A stretch of 64,000 bases of DNA from Thelonectria olida (taxonomy: Eukaryota > Ascomycota > Sordariomycetes > Hypocreales > Nectriaceae): contig JAGPYM010000006.1 in assembly GCA_020736575.1 (NCBI GenBank), positions 2,190,387-2,254,386 on the forward strand. Direction: 5' to 3'. The notes beneath the pieces are model-generated. The model worked only from the letters and a program-made list of their open reading frames with translations, ran no database searches and was not told the DNA's origin. Positions 1 to 11,842 of the stretch are shown here, one piece after another; the first letter of the stretch is position 1; the number at the start of each line of letters is the position of its first letter. Position numbers and translations under genes: made by a program.

Positions 1-3000
1 ACCTCCGCCCCTTTGTGGCTTGGAGTTGGAGGGGAACGTCACTGTCATGAGCCATGAGGCGTGTCCTGGCGCGCGCGCGCGTGTGGGTGGGTGTTAGATA
101 GTCAGATCGGCTCTCGTCTGGTTGCACAAGAAGGAACTTAATGAAGGAGGAAAAAAAAAAAAAACAAGGGCAAAAGCCGCCCGTTGGTGAGCATGGATAG
201 TCAAACAGCAAGGGTTCTTCTTGTCCTTGTTTGGCTCTCGCAAAAAGGCAATTCGGCTGTCGTGGATTTTTCTGCTGCTGAAGGGTCCCCCCTCCAAGCC
301 GTCCCCCAAACCTTCCCAGAACTTTTGTCTAATGAGGCAGTGGCCCAAGTTGAGCATGTGGAGTCGTTTTGGAACCCACGCCGCACCCCTCCTCCTCCTA
401 TTCCTCTCATGATGATGGATGGATGGCGTCTGAGCGCGTCGTGTGAGGGTGAAATGCGTGAAGTGCCTGCAGTTTTAACTGAACTGGGAAGATCCGTGTG
501 AGTTTGGGACATTTCGGCCCAAGATTGATCGCTCTCGGTCTTGGTACGTCCTATTATCTCGACAGACAGCAGAGGATCAGCGTCGTCGGTCAAAGCGAAT
601 ATCTTGTCGTTCTGATGGGCAGTGAGCTCGATGCATCTCGTCTTGTTGTGTCTGCTTCATCTGCTGGAGTCAACCTGATGCGGCCATCTCACATGTTTGA
701 GGCTAGTTCTTGGCGAACGTTCGTGTGCCTGATTGACACGAACCGTAAAATAAAACAGCCTCCCACGTCCCGCGAGTTCCATGTGGGAGGTCGGCGGTAG
801 GGCGGGCAGGGCTCAGGGCAGGGCTATCCGTCGCTGTGCAGGTAAATTCCAGGCTGCCCACCTCAAATGATCCCAGCGATATTAGCTATACCAACCAAGC
901 CTTGCGAAGCCTTGCGAGGCCTTACCAAGCCCTTGTTCCGGGTTCGGCTTTCGCCTTGTGGCCCCTCCCCCCCTGTCAGTGACAGACAGTACGAAGGAAA
1001 GATTTCTTCTTCCAATGCATGCCTTGTTCTCCCGAGTAAAGGCAAGTGGTGTTTGATCCATGCATCTTTGTTCGCCCGGCTTTCGCCTTGTCGCAGTGCC
1101 AGCCTGGCCCCAGCCCCCCCAAACAAGCTTCCCCTGCCTGGGACTCTCTCCCGGTCTCCCCCAAGCCACCACATTGGGTCTCTTGGCACACGCCAGCCAG
1201 GTCGGTTTCGTTTTGTGGCAATGGGTGAAGCCGCAATCGACAACCAAGGCATGAAAAAGGGCCTTTTTCCGAGGCCGAAGCCGGGCGCCGCGGACGATTG
1301 CCACTGACCGAGACTGCGAGGGAATGAAGCCGCCAGTCTTGGTCCCGGGTCTTGGCAAGCGCCGTGATTCGCCCGACTGGCAACAACAATTGCTCAACTT
1401 GGTCCATCATCATGGGTATACGTATGTTGGCCTCCAAGCCGCCGTCGTATCGTCTCCTTCTTCTTCTTTAGAGTGTTTTGCAATCAATGAATCAATGGAC
1501 GATGCCGTTGCGTCTGTGGCTTGGATGTCTTGGCTCATCCCTCGTTCGTGGAAAGAACCATCTTGCCCTCCAAGCCCTCGTCCTGAGAGTCGTACCTTGT
1601 TGAAGACCTTTTGTTGGAAGCTGCCATGGGATGGATACTGGTCCTTCCTTGGCAATGATTGATGACCCTAATGATCCGTTTCTCATTCAATCCATAGCCC
1701 ATCTCTCCAAGACTTACGTAGCAGACAGACGTTACCTTGAACCTGGAATACCGTACGAATACCTAATTCATGGCCCATCTTGGCCCAAATTTTATTTTTA
1801 AAAAGGGGACCACACTCTGGCAGTCGTGGGACCCATGGGGCGTCCCCCGGTTCGAACCGTGGTCCTTGGGTACCGCGTATGTCTTGACGTCTGGCCAATT
1901 GCCTCCGCCATTGGCCTGGCAGGTTCCCCGTGGAGCAGGCCGAATGCAAGACAAGACAAGGATGGACTGTCCTCGACTCCTCGGTACTGTCTTTGTACAT
2001 GACAGTAGTGCTCGTACCCAAGTAGCTTATGGTAAATGAGACCGAAGCCTTGCTTCCACGCTGTCGTCTCTCACGTCTTAGCTCTATCGAGCTGTACCGC
2101 CAGCGGTACTTCGTAGAATATTCAGTCCTTGTCGTAGGGCAGCATCTCCCTCGACTTCCCGGACCGACTACGACAGTCCATCAAGATCAAGACAGCTTCC
2201 GTTTATCACAAGATTAATCAATAACACCACCCCATGTAACACCCTTATTCAGTTTTAAAGAAAAAAAAATGATTCCATAATAATACCTACCCAAACTAAT
2301 TACCCCCGGGGCATGGTCCCTCCCCAGTCCCAAGGCATCACCACTTTCGAGAGAGACACAAGAGCCAGAGAGTCACAGGCAGCAAGCAAGCAAGTAAAGA
2401 GACAAAAGCACTGACGGACTTGACACTTGGACTAGACAAGGGGTGGTTGGCCTTCTAATTCTCCATCCTAATTCTCCGTGTGTTCCCCCTGCGAAATCAT
2501 GTCTCTTGTGATGACATGAGAGACACGTTGCTTTGATCTTGTATGTCGTCAGGGACGAAAAGGGCAATGAAGAATATATCACATAGTCATTAATAGTAGG
2601 AGTATGGTAGTGTCGATGCTGTAGTGTGCACGCGCGCGCACCTTATTGTGTGTGTGTCTGTGTGTCCTACGACCGGCCATCCCATCCCATCCGCCTTTCT
2701 AGAGGGTCCTCCGTGAAAATGGGTTAGCAGCAAAGGAAACGGAGATGATACAGCTCGGAAAGACAGAAATAGAGCGGATGTCCCAGATTTTTGTGGTTTC
2801 TTGTTGTTCCCTATGAACTAGTTCGTTGAGTCCGTGTCGTGTATCTCGATTTTTCTTTTTTCTTTTATTTGTTCATCATCCTGTTTGATACCCTTTTCCT
2901 TTGGGTACCTTGATTTTTGATACCCCCTCGAACTATTCGCAACAGTGCTCTACTTTTCCTCAACGGAATAAAAAAAAAAGAGCTCACACGGTTCTATCCG

Positions 3001-3719
3001 CATTCAACAATTTGGGGGACACTCTCATCATTTACTGTTGGTTTTTATCGTCACCTCTCCATCTTTCCCCGGTCTGACTGCTCGAATTATTAGTGTCGAC
3101 GCCGGCTCCTTTCAACCACCGTCGGCCGTCATCTTCGTCATCAGTCACCGTCACCTCAGTCACCGTTTTTCCTCGGCACAATAGTTCGAAACAATCCAAC
3201 ACAGTCCAAGCCCAAGCCCCCTCATCAACACAGGGAGAGCCTCTTCCCCAATAAGCCCGTACCGAAGCAGCCCGTCCGCCGTCTCGTCCACTGACCGACG
3301 CCGAAGTGGCCGACCAGCTCGCGGCACCTTTTGGTCTCATCTTTTTTCACACCACACTTTGGAGACCCCATTCACACCCCATACCCCCCCCCCCCCCCTC
3401 CTCTCTCTCCCCTCACTCTCCTCATAAAGGTCGCAGCAGCATTTGGAGTAGCAGCACGGCAGAAGGGGCAAAAAGGAAGAACCCAACACCACACCTAGCA
3501 ATTCTGCAATAGCTACCTTGCTTAATTAGTTCGTTTGCCCCAAAAGGCACAAACCTACATCACCTCTTTGGTCTCCATTTCACATCCCTCTCACTGCTGT
3601 TACTTGCTGCCATCTTTCTCCCCCAGCGAGGGACTATTTCTTCTCGTCGTCGCCAACTCCGAGACCCTACTCCATTTTCACCAACCCGCATTCCATTCTC
3701 AGCAGTCTCTCTCATAAGA

Positions 3720-3725
<6 letters not shown>

Positions 3726-3752
<27 letters not shown>
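3726..3752. repeat. CA dinucleotide microsatellite
   Basis: An uninterrupted AC/CA tract of about 13 units, read directly from the sequence, in the presumed leader of the WOPR gene. It is likely to vary in length between strains. Confidence 0.9.
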
Positions 3753-5082
3753 AGATCGACGGGCCGGCACCCCATCCGAGCTCGAAACTCAAACCCAATC
3801 GACGACGATTGATTAGCTTTCCCAGGAACACCAAGATACCAACCATCAAGACACGACACGACAGCGCTTTGGTTCAGATACGGGAGTGACTGAGGAAGCC
3901 ATCCCGACTACCCACTCCGGGGCAGTCGCATCTGCCGTTTTGGAGGCGTGTCTCGTCCAAAGTGGAAGGCCATAAAACCCAAGACACGAACAACCACCCG
4001 AGTGAGTTGTCTTGGATGCGATTGACTGTCCCCGGGTCCGGCCTGCTAACGTACCAAGCAAGAGGACAGAAAACGATTGTTCAGAGGAGCGGCGAAGTCC
4101 TCAGTTCGTGGTCTTGACCGGACGCAGTTGGCGAAAGGAACTGTCGGGAACGCCTCGAGCACCTTGACGCCTCGCCGGCCGTTCTAGGTACCGTCGCCAG
4201 TCCCCATCCGACGATCTGCGAAGCCATACCCGTCCATCGACGAGGTGCTTGACTCTCGTGCAATCTAGACTTTGCCCAGTCATCTACAGGCGCGACGCCT
4301 TTACTTCAAGACAGCGTGAGTCCTCACTTCAATTTTTACCTTTCTGTCCCGGCACACTTTTTTCCCTTTTCTTTCTCAGAGATTGATGTAAAGTCAAATC
4401 TGTCTTTCCCGCCCGCGTCTTGAGTTTCAACACTCTCATCTTGAGTTTTGTTCCTGACGTTAGGGAAGTTTGGTCCTTCTTACCTGACCACTCTTTTCTT
4501 CTCGAAGGCCTAAGGGTCTTGTCTCGTACTTGGAAACCCTGTCAACCGTTCTATTCCAACGTTCTTTCTGGCAAAGCTTACAAAAACTAATTCTGGGAAA
4601 GAAGATTTACCTGAAGAAAAAATCTCGTCTCGGCGTCTTCCGTGGGAAACACCCTCAAGGTTGCCCAAGCCAGCACACTTACGAGCCAAATCGCTCCTGC
4701 CCTTTATAATCCCTCCCCCCCCCTCTCTGGCGTCTTTCCTTTCCAGACACCACAACATCTCATACCCATCACCTCACACCACGAAGGACACTTCACACTT
4801 CGCGATACGATACCACTCTACCCACTACGCGTCACGCATTCAAAGGCATAATCTTGACGACCAATCAACAGGTACATGTCCAAGGCTCAAGCTCGAAGGC
4901 CGATCCATACCTTCAAACCTCTGAAGTCTCGTCACTGCGCGCAACAGCATCATCACATTTCCTCCGCACTTTCCCTCTCCTAGGTCTACTCCCAGGCCTT
5001 TCCTTCCCGGCGAATCTCTCTACCATCGAACTCGGCTATCTCGACCTTCGAGTGACTTTGTCAACCTAGGGCGAGGCTTCAA

Positions 5083-5117
5083 GGTTCAAACTTCGCACGA
5101 CAAGGCGTGTTTGAACC
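5083..5117 (+). promoter_or_regulatory. Candidate hairpin in the leader of the WOPR regulator
   Basis: GGTTCAAAC at 5083-5091 is perfectly complementary to GTTTGAACC at 5109-5117, with a 17-base loop. It ends 60 bases before the start codon at 5178. If transcribed it forms a 9-bp stem in the 5' leader. The inverted repeat is directly visible; a role in translation or as a protein-binding site is inference. Confidence 0.4.
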
Positions 5118-5177
5118 AAGGTACCGACCGTTTACGCTATCATCTTCATTTTTAAAACCCAAGTATCATTTCTCACA

Positions 5178-6536
5178 ATGTCGAACCCGTTGGTGCCCAC
5201 ATTCGAGGGTTACATCTCATCGACAATCGACGCTCTCGTCCTCTTCGAAGCCTGCCTATCAGGTCAGCTTACCCATGTCCCCCGCCGACCTCACGATCGG
5301 GAGCGCCAGGACCTTATCAAAAGCGGCTACGTTTTCATCTATGAGGAGCATGCTTCAGGAATTAAGCGCTGGACCGACGGCGTTTCGTGGAGCCCCAGCC
5401 GGATACTCAACAACTTTCTCATCTATCGCGAGCTGGAAAAGCCATTTCCCCCGGGCGAAAAGAAGCGTGCCCTCAAAAAGATCAAGAAGCCACAGCTAGG
5501 TATCACCAAGAGTGACAACAATTCTCGCTCAACAGGCACATGGAACAATGTGGACTTGAACGGGAGCCCTAAGGATCCTGAACGAGCCCTGATCGGTAGC
5601 CTCGTTGACTCGTATCCATTCAAGCCTGGTGGTCTTATCAAGAAAACTATCAGTGTTACCTTTCACGGCGTTCCTCACCACCTGGTCAGCTACTACAGCG
5701 TGGCTGATGTCCAGAGTGGGCGCCTGACTACTCCCACAAAGCATCACACGCTTTGCAACACAGTACCTCGAACCGAGCTGCTCATGGGCCAAAACTTTCG
5801 ATCCCCTATTGACGAGACCGAAGTTGGCGACGACCGCTACACCATACAGCCTGTGTACTCAATGGGCATGGACTATGGTCCTGGGGCGAGCGTCCTTCAG
5901 CGGGCCATGTCCGTCCCATCCTTCCAATCTCATCTCCCCCCGCATTATGCGGCAGCACCCGCCCACTTCGGCTTTCAATCTCATACTCATCAGCTCCCTC
6001 CTCCTCAGGCTTCTGCCCACCAACAGCACCATGGCTACGCCAACCAGATGGCCCCCAGCCCTTCTCCTGTGCAGTACCAGCCCTTGAGCCAGAGCAACTA
6101 CTCTCTTGATCCAAGCAGGGGAGCCAACAGGTACCCGACGGCAGCCGCCATGGCTCAAGAATTCCCCCGAAATATGCCAACCCAGGACATGCCACGACGA
6201 CATTCCACCTTCGAAGTCCATCAGCATCCAGACCTCTCAGGCATGCCCATGATGAGTTCCTCTGCTTATAACTATCTCCCACAACGAGCAGTCCCCCTGG
6301 CTGCGGGCCACGAACATAGCTTCTCATCTCCTCGACAGATCAAGGGAGAGCCCAGTGAGGCAGATAATGGGACCTCACAACAATTCCTCGAAGAGAACAA
6401 GTCATACGAGCTGGACGAAAATACTGGTTCTTGGAACTTTGACACTATTGATGGTGGCCAGGGCCTTGATGGAAACCAGGAAGACCAGTACTACCCCCCC
6501 AATGGCCAAAACAACGGCTCGTGGTCACAACACTAG
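5178..6536 (+). CDS. SGE1: WOPR-domain transcription regulator (Sge1/Ryp1/Wor1, Gti1/Pac2 family)
   Basis: Single-exon gene of 452 residues. The N-terminus carries the two-part WOPR DNA-binding domain: part one is about residues 8-105 with the family hallmarks HVPRRPHDRE (33-42), KRWTDGVSWSPSR (63-75) and FPPGEKKRALKK; part two is about residues 150-190, starting GGLIKKTISV and running through LVSYYSVADV. Between them lies a variable linker. The rest is rich in Pro, Gln, Ser and His, as in activation regions of this family. Known relatives are master regulators: Wor1 of white-opaque switching, Ryp1 of yeast-phase growth in Histoplasma, and Sge1 of effector gene expression in Fusarium. The opening residues match the Sge1/Ryp1 branch rather than the Gti1/Pac2 branch. 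The start codon (ACAATGTCG) is the first in frame and agrees with the family start. It follows an unusually long gene-free region. Confidence 0.95.
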   Translation: MSNPLVPTFEGYISSTIDALVLFEACLSGQLTHVPRRPHDRERQDLIKSGYVFIYEEHASGIKRWTDGVSWSPSRILNNFLIYRELEKPFPPGEKKRALKKIKKPQLGITKSDNNSRSTGTWNNVDLNGSPKDPERALIGSLVDSYPFKPGGLIKKTISVTFHGVPHHLVSYYSVADVQSGRLTTPTKHHTLCNTVPRTELLMGQNFRSPIDETEVGDDRYTIQPVYSMGMDYGPGASVLQRAMSVPSFQSHLPPHYAAAPAHFGFQSHTHQLPPPQASAHQQHHGYANQMAPSPSPVQYQPLSQSNYSLDPSRGANRYPTAAAMAQEFPRNMPTQDMPRRHSTFEVHQHPDLSGMPMMSSSAYNYLPQRAVPLAAGHEHSFSSPRQIKGEPSEADNGTSQQFLEENKSYELDENTGSWNFDTIDGGQGLDGNQEDQYYPPNGQNNGSWSQH

Positions 6537-7254
6537 TACTTACTATGATGTGTAGTGTTGTCCGGCCCTTGGCGCAGGTCGCGCCACCTGTATTGATAAA
6601 TAGATACCAAGATACCTTTTAACGAAGTCGACCTTTCTGTTTTCACAACTTCACAGCGCGTTGTTATGAAGCCATGTTAGGGGTTTGTTAATGAAATTAA
6701 GTTGTTTTATTTTATGCTTTGCAACAAAATTACATAACATTCAATGTATATAGTATAGTTAACATTGCACATACTTACTTACAAAAAAATGGAAAAATTT
6801 CAACTACGACTCTGTACATAAACGTTCTATTTTTATTCAAAATCGATTCTTAAATCTAAAGACCTTCAAAGAAAGACAGTGCCGAAGTTGCGAGGTGACG
6901 GTGAGGTGGTTCCCAACTCTATATCTTTGGAACATCTCTATACCGGGGCATCAAAATGTGTCTGACTAAAAATACCCGCCTAACTAGATATGGGACGTGC
7001 CCACATCGGCGCGTCCCATGCACTCCATGGTGAGAGCTCCAACCGCAGCGGAGTGCTGCCTTGGCACCTAGTTAGTCTACGCATCGCAGTGTAACGTACC
7101 TACCTCCCTTGCGGCTGCCCAACTCCAACCTTGAGCACTGAAAAGCGAGCGTGCAGATGTGTGAACATTCTCTACCGGCTGGACAGCTCTGAGCTCTTAC
7201 GACGTGAGAAACATCGCTCCTAGCTCGACGGCGAAGAGCTATTAGGTACCCGAC
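6537..7254. other. Intergenic region: 3' end of the WOPR gene and promoter of SEC15
   Basis: About 700 bases without a supportable gene. The first half is AT-rich (about 6690-6860) and holds likely polyadenylation signals for the WOPR gene. The second half, with ACCTACCT near 7098, is the likely SEC15 promoter. Confidence 0.6.
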
Positions 7255-10100
7255 ATGCCTCGACGTCCACCAGCTGTGGATGATTATGCATTTGCAGTGC
7301 CGAATGTGAAGCTTGCCCTCGCCCTCGCGACCCGCCTCCCCAGTTCGTGTGCTGACGACCTTGTTCTCCTCAGGTTATCCACGCCTCTACCGATACCGAT
7401 TTCCTCGACCAACTGATCCCAGTCCTGAAAGACGCCTCCCACTCTAATCGCACTCCAATATTGACACAGTGCTTCAATCGATACTACGAAGACCGTGAAG
7501 CCGAGATCGAGCGCATCGGCCTTACAAAGCATGAGGAGTTTCTTGATTCTGTGAATCGCCTTCAACATGTTCGGGAGGGCACTGTCACCTTGACCGCCGA
7601 GATTCTGAAGCTCAACCAGTCGATTCAGACTAGCACCGAGAAGCTGGCTGAGCAAAAGGGTGCTCTTGTGAACACCAAGGCAGTCCGCCAGAACATCGCC
7701 GATGCCACCGATGCCCTGAAAGAGTCGCTCAAGATTCTCCATGCAGTCAATAATGCCCATGACCTGGTCCGCCGTAAACAGTACTATGGCGCCCTCAAAT
7801 CTCTGGAAGATCTCCAAAATGAGTACCTCGTTCCTATTATTCAGAACCGTTATGCCACGCAGCATCGGCTGGCCGATGTCATACAAAAGTCCATTCCCGC
7901 CTCCCAGAAAGCCATCTCTGAAGCCGTCATGACTGACCTCAATACATGGCTGTTCCGGATTCGCGAGACATCCCAGTTCCTCGGTGAAGTCGCTTTCTAT
8001 CACACCGAGCTTAGACGGTCACGCCAGCGAACTCGTGTTGAAATAGACTCATTCCTTGGGAATTTCAAGTTGAACTCGGCCATCGAGCTTGTCAATGATG
8101 AAAATGAAGAGTTCGACGTGCTGGACAACGAGGAACTCCAGGTAGACTTCACGCCCCTTTTTGAAGCCCTTCACATCCACGAAGCTCTAGGTCAAACGGA
8201 CAAGTTCCGTTCTGAGTATGCTGCTACTCGAAGACAGCAAAAGGACCTCCTCCTGCCTAGCTCCGTCGATCTTTTGGCGGAGGATGAGTCTTCGTTGAGC
8301 AGCTTGTTGGAAGGGATTGCTGGCTTCTCCATCATCGAGAAGGCTACGATGCGAAAAGTCCCCCACTTGCGCTCTGCGGCTGATGTGAGCATGCTTTTTT
8401 CTTGCACTCGATTCAATTTGCATAGCTGACTTCCCTACTTTCTCCAGATCGAGGAGCTCTGGGAGTCGATGTGTAGTGCTGCCATAAAGCTGACGTCCAA
8501 AGCCCTGGGCACTGTGACCAATGCTGAGGTTCTGCTCAAAATCAAAGGCTTTATCGCCCTATTTATTCAAACGATGGAGGTGAGTACATTAGCCTTTGTG
8601 TGAAGACATGTAAACTAAAGGCACTAGGGTTGGGGATACACTGTTACTATGCTTGATAACTTCCTCCTTACTCTATTCGATAAATACGCCGAACTCCTAA
8701 AGAGACGATTTAGTGAAGATTTCCAGGAAGTCCGTATGATCGAACCATAGATTGGGAATGATGCTGACGAGAAGTTCTCAGATTGTGTCCACTGACGACT
8801 ACATGCCAATGGCCATTAACTCGCCCGAGGAATACGCGAAGGTCGTAAACGTCAGCTGGTTTGCTCAGGAGAAACCGGCCGAGGAGCTTACGTATGTTGC
8901 AAGATGAGCAGTACAGTACCTTGATGGAAGAGATGCTAACAAATAAATAGTTTTCCCTGTGTTCTCCCATTCTCCCAGATGTACCCACTCTGCTGCATTG
9001 ATATTCGGAATTTCCTCAACCAGTTCTACTTCTTCTCCGATGACCATTTCCAGCACCCCAACGTCATCGACGAGACCCTAAAGAAGGTAAGGCTTTGCGC
9101 TGGAGAATTGCGACTCGGAATATCACTAAAAAGGCGAACAGTCGTTAGATGAGCTGCTCACCGAGAAAGTCTGCAAGTCCCTGGTTGAGCGCCTAAGCTC
9201 TCAATATCTGGGACAGATAGTGCAGATTCTCATCAACCTGGAGCATTTTGAGATAGCTTGCCAAGAGCTGGAACAGCTGCTCATTCGCGCTCGCTCATCT
9301 ACATCAGCAGGTGGCCCTCTTAAACTAAGCGCAACTGACCACTTCAGAGACAATAAGAAAACGGCAGAGAAGCGTATCTTTGAGCTGGTCAACTCAAAGA
9401 TCGACGATCTTGTTGACACAGCAGAATACGACTGGTGAGTGGTTCAAAAACAGAGTCTGATGGAAGTGGCTGACGATATGCATGCAGGACGGCATTGGCA
9501 GTGGCAAGCGAACCAAGCAACTACATGCAGACCCTGACGAGATATCTATCTAACATAATGGGCTCAACCCTACTGGGGCTTCCACGAGAGATCAAGGAAT
9601 TGATCTACTTTGATGCCCTGAGTCACACTGCTAGCAAGATTTTGGTGAGTGTTCTACGTGTACTTCGTAGTCAATCTATGCGAATGTTGCGTACTGACAT
9701 GCCATCAAGGCACTGCCTTTATCGTCGGATGTAAAGCACATCAATCCAAACGGGGTGTCCGCGCTGGCGCAGGACGTGCAATACCTCACCGAATTCGTTG
9801 ACAGCCTTGAAAACGGTCAGATGCTTCGTGAAAACCTTGATGAGCTCCAGCAAACCATCAACCTCCTGCAATCTGATAACCACGACGAATTCTTTGATAT
9901 TTCTTCGCGGAACAAGAAATACGGGCGCGTAGACGCTCTAAATGGACCGATGCTGTTGGAAAAGTACGTTTTCATTGAGAGACGGGGGTTTGGAAGACAC
10001 ATTTGCTGACCAGGTCTGCAGGTTAACGCCTATTACACAGAGTCCAGTTAGAAGCGCACCGCTGGCTAACTTTTCGTCGCGATTTGGAATGATGAAATGA
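7255..10100 (+). CDS. SEC15: Exocyst complex component Sec15
   Basis: Ten exons: 7255-7305, 7374-8384, 8448-8579, 8628-8729, 8782-8891, 8951-9086, 9142-9434, 9488-9644, 9710-9963, 10022-10100; 774 residues. Sec15 is the exocyst subunit that receives the Rab GTPase Sec4 on secretory vesicles and helps tether them at sites of polarised growth. The N-terminus (MPRRPPAVDDYAFAV, then DTDFLDQLIPVLKDAS) and the coiled N-terminal half (ESLKILHAVNNAHDLVRRKQ, LKSLEDLQNEYL) are characteristic of fungal Sec15. The helical C-terminal domain follows, with conserved LFDKYAELLKRRF and CCIDIRNFLNQFYFF. Length is somewhat below the yeast protein. The short first exon was chosen because joining at AAT/GTGAAG restores the family N-terminus without a gap. 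It converges with HAP5, 280 bases away. Confidence 0.95.
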
Positions 10101-10380
10101 ACAGGGCAAAGAGGAGTCTTCACACAAGCTGTCAATATACTGACAGCAAACCTAACATGTTATTGGAAGGAATGTCTTCACTGTAATGTGCGATTGCGAC
10201 AGGCAGAGGTATGCCTGGCAAGCAAGCTACCTACGTCAAACAAAGCATGAGTCCGTTGCGCCAAGCCCTTCCCACTATTTCCGCGTCACGTCGAGTGTCG
10301 CCATATTTGTACACCCACGGTGACCCAGTAGATTCTGCCAACAATCTGAGTTACATAGCCCATGATTGGTATCGAGAGAA

Positions 10381-11498
10381 TCACTCAAATTCCTCATTCG
10401 CCATTGGTGCCTAGGGTTTGTTAGTCAGCCATGGGTTTGGACGGTCGATAAGAAAACCACGAAAAGAAAGCAAAGAGAGTTGGTCTTGAACATACTTGCT
10501 GAGCCTGCATGGTGTTATAGGGATACATGCCCTCCATCTCTCCATACATATTGGGGGGTTGAGTCTGGCCGTATGCAGCTGAGGGACCCGCAGCAACCTG
10601 TCCCGGATACATATTAGGGTTCTGGCGATAGTCCTGGTCGGGGCCTAGGGCATGACCGCCCATGTAGTCAGTAGGGCCCATGGTGTGCGATGATGAGTGG
10701 TTTTGCGGCTGGGCCATGTTGGTGTGCTGGCCGGGTATCTGGGGCTGTCCGGTGGCGGGAACCGCCTGGGCGGCGGCGCCAGGCTGCGTTGTAGATCGCT
10801 TGTTGTGAGCTGCGGCTTCCTCGCGGGGCACAATGTCGATGAGGAAGTCAAACATGTCGGACTTGGCGAGAGCAGAGGCGATATCGGACCTCTGCAGGGT
10901 GCGGCGCTTGTTCTCCTCGGCGTGAATCCAGGCGCGCATAGTCAGCTCTGTGATGAAGATGTCGCAGCCCTTGGCGAAGAGGATGGGAGCCTCAGCGGAT
11001 ATCATCTTGACTTCGGGATCGGCCTTCATGACCTTCTTGATGCGCGCGAGTGGCAGCTGGTGAATCTTGTAGTCATGGGTGTCGTTCTCGAGGTGGTTGA
11101 TAGTGTGCTGCCAGTACGTGGTCAGGATGTCCTTGTATTGACCGGTGAGGCCTTGGTGAGCCTGGATGATCTACGTTAGCGACTCCCGGGGCTTTGAAAG
11201 AGGACTGGTTCGCGGCTCACATTCGCCCATGGGCCTGTATAAAGCTCCGAGGGGGCAAAGCCTTGAGAGGCCAACTAGGAACTTAGAGTTAGGACATCGC
11301 GCAAAGTCGCGAGAAGTGAAGTTCCCATACCTGTGCACAGGCGCCTGCGCGTCCAAGAGTCAGCAAGAAATGCCGGGAAACAGAGAGGTCGCATTGACAA
11401 AACAACTTACCATAATGGCCACCTTGACTAGAATCGTAAACTGGCCTCTGCCGGTTTTGCTGAGAGTGCGACGAAGCGGAACTGTTCTGCGGATCCAT
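10381..11498 (-). CDS. HAP5: CCAAT-binding factor subunit HAP5 / NF-YC (HapE type)
   Basis: Exons in reading order: 11411-11498, 11221-11234, 10496-11170, 10381-10410; 268 residues. This is the C subunit of the CCAAT-binding heterotrimer (HAP2/3/5). Its histone fold pairs with the B subunit, and it is a hub for iron, redox and carbon control. The histone fold begins at [20 protein letters not shown] and continues through [20 protein letters not shown] and [10 protein letters not shown]; all of it matches HapE proteins. Upstream lies the fungal element GPWAN followed by [22 protein letters not shown] is supplied by a 14-base exon (11221-11234). The C-terminus is Gln/Pro/Met-rich and ends in a 9-codon last exon. 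The start at 11498 is the conventional one (MDPQNSS); an in-frame codon at 11537 would add 13 residues but is not ATG-supported by family comparison. Confidence 0.93.
11221..11234 (-). other. HAP5: 14-nucleotide microexon of HAP5
   Basis: With one base from exon 1 it encodes G-P-W-A-N, a motif found in this position in fungal HapE. Flanking AG (11235-11236) and GT (11219-11220) are present. Without it the frame between exon 1 and the IIQAHQG exon is broken. Confidence 0.8.
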
Positions 11499-11842
11499 GA
11501 TGGCGATGGATATTATTCTAGAGAAAGGCGTAAACAATGAGAGGTTGGCGATGACGATTGGGCCTCAAGCTTGTTGGCGGGAAGTGCCGCACTGCCACAC
11601 CTCCACTTTTTCGCGACTTCGAGGATGCAAGATGGTGTGATGATAAGCCAAAACTTTGAGATCGCTAGCAACCACTCCACAACACTCAGGTCTTCTCTTA
11701 ACTTCCCTTAATTCACTAGCCACACCAGCCTTCTAAGCGCATAATTGCCCCACCAAGCCATTTTTTTTTTTCCCAATGCCTTTTCTTCGACGCGCCGCTA
11801 CTTGATTTCTTTTGAGATTTCCTCCTTCGTTGACAGCGGACC
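11499..11842. promoter_or_regulatory. Shared divergent promoter of HAP5 and FCF2
   Basis: The 344 bases between the two start codons must hold both promoters. A CCAAT box (ATTGG on the plus strand, 11557-11561) lies 59 bases upstream of the HAP5 start codon, the sequence bound by the HAP complex itself. A pyrimidine-rich stretch precedes FCF2. The motif is seen; self-regulation is inference. Confidence 0.6.

Larger units (their letters stand above)
1..5177. other. Long gene-free region upstream of the WOPR regulator
   Basis: No open reading frame here resembles a known protein. The longer ones (for example near 870-1400 on both strands) are short, overlapping and low in complexity, as chance frames are. 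Visible structure includes a 15-base poly-C run (3384-3398), a CA dinucleotide tract (3726-3752), CG/GT alternations near 71-84 and 2629-2660, and a repeated 15-mer CGGCTTTCGCCTTGT near 945 and 1077. From about 3000 the sequence becomes CT-rich on the plus strand, as fungal promoters and leaders often are. Consensus donors such as GTGAGTCC (4314) leave room for a spliced 5' untranslated leader, but I cannot prove one. The region most likely holds the promoter and leader of the downstream regulator. Confidence 0.6.

Noticed and set aside
863..1437. Overlapping open frames of 129-171 codons on both strands
   Set aside because: Low-complexity, mutually overlapping, no family resemblance, no plausible splice structure; chance frames in GC-balanced intergenic DNA.
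1790..1885. tRNA-like B box (GGTTCGAACC) near 1850
   Set aside because: The T-arm stem does not pair (G opposite G at the second position), and there is no matching acceptor stem upstream.
11330..11360. Alternative 14-base exon in HAP5 (GCGCCTGTGCACAG after GACGCGCAG)
   Set aside because: It also continues from exon 1 but encodes GACAQ, which is not conserved, and disturbs the following frame; the exon at 11221-11234 gives GPWAN and the right phase.
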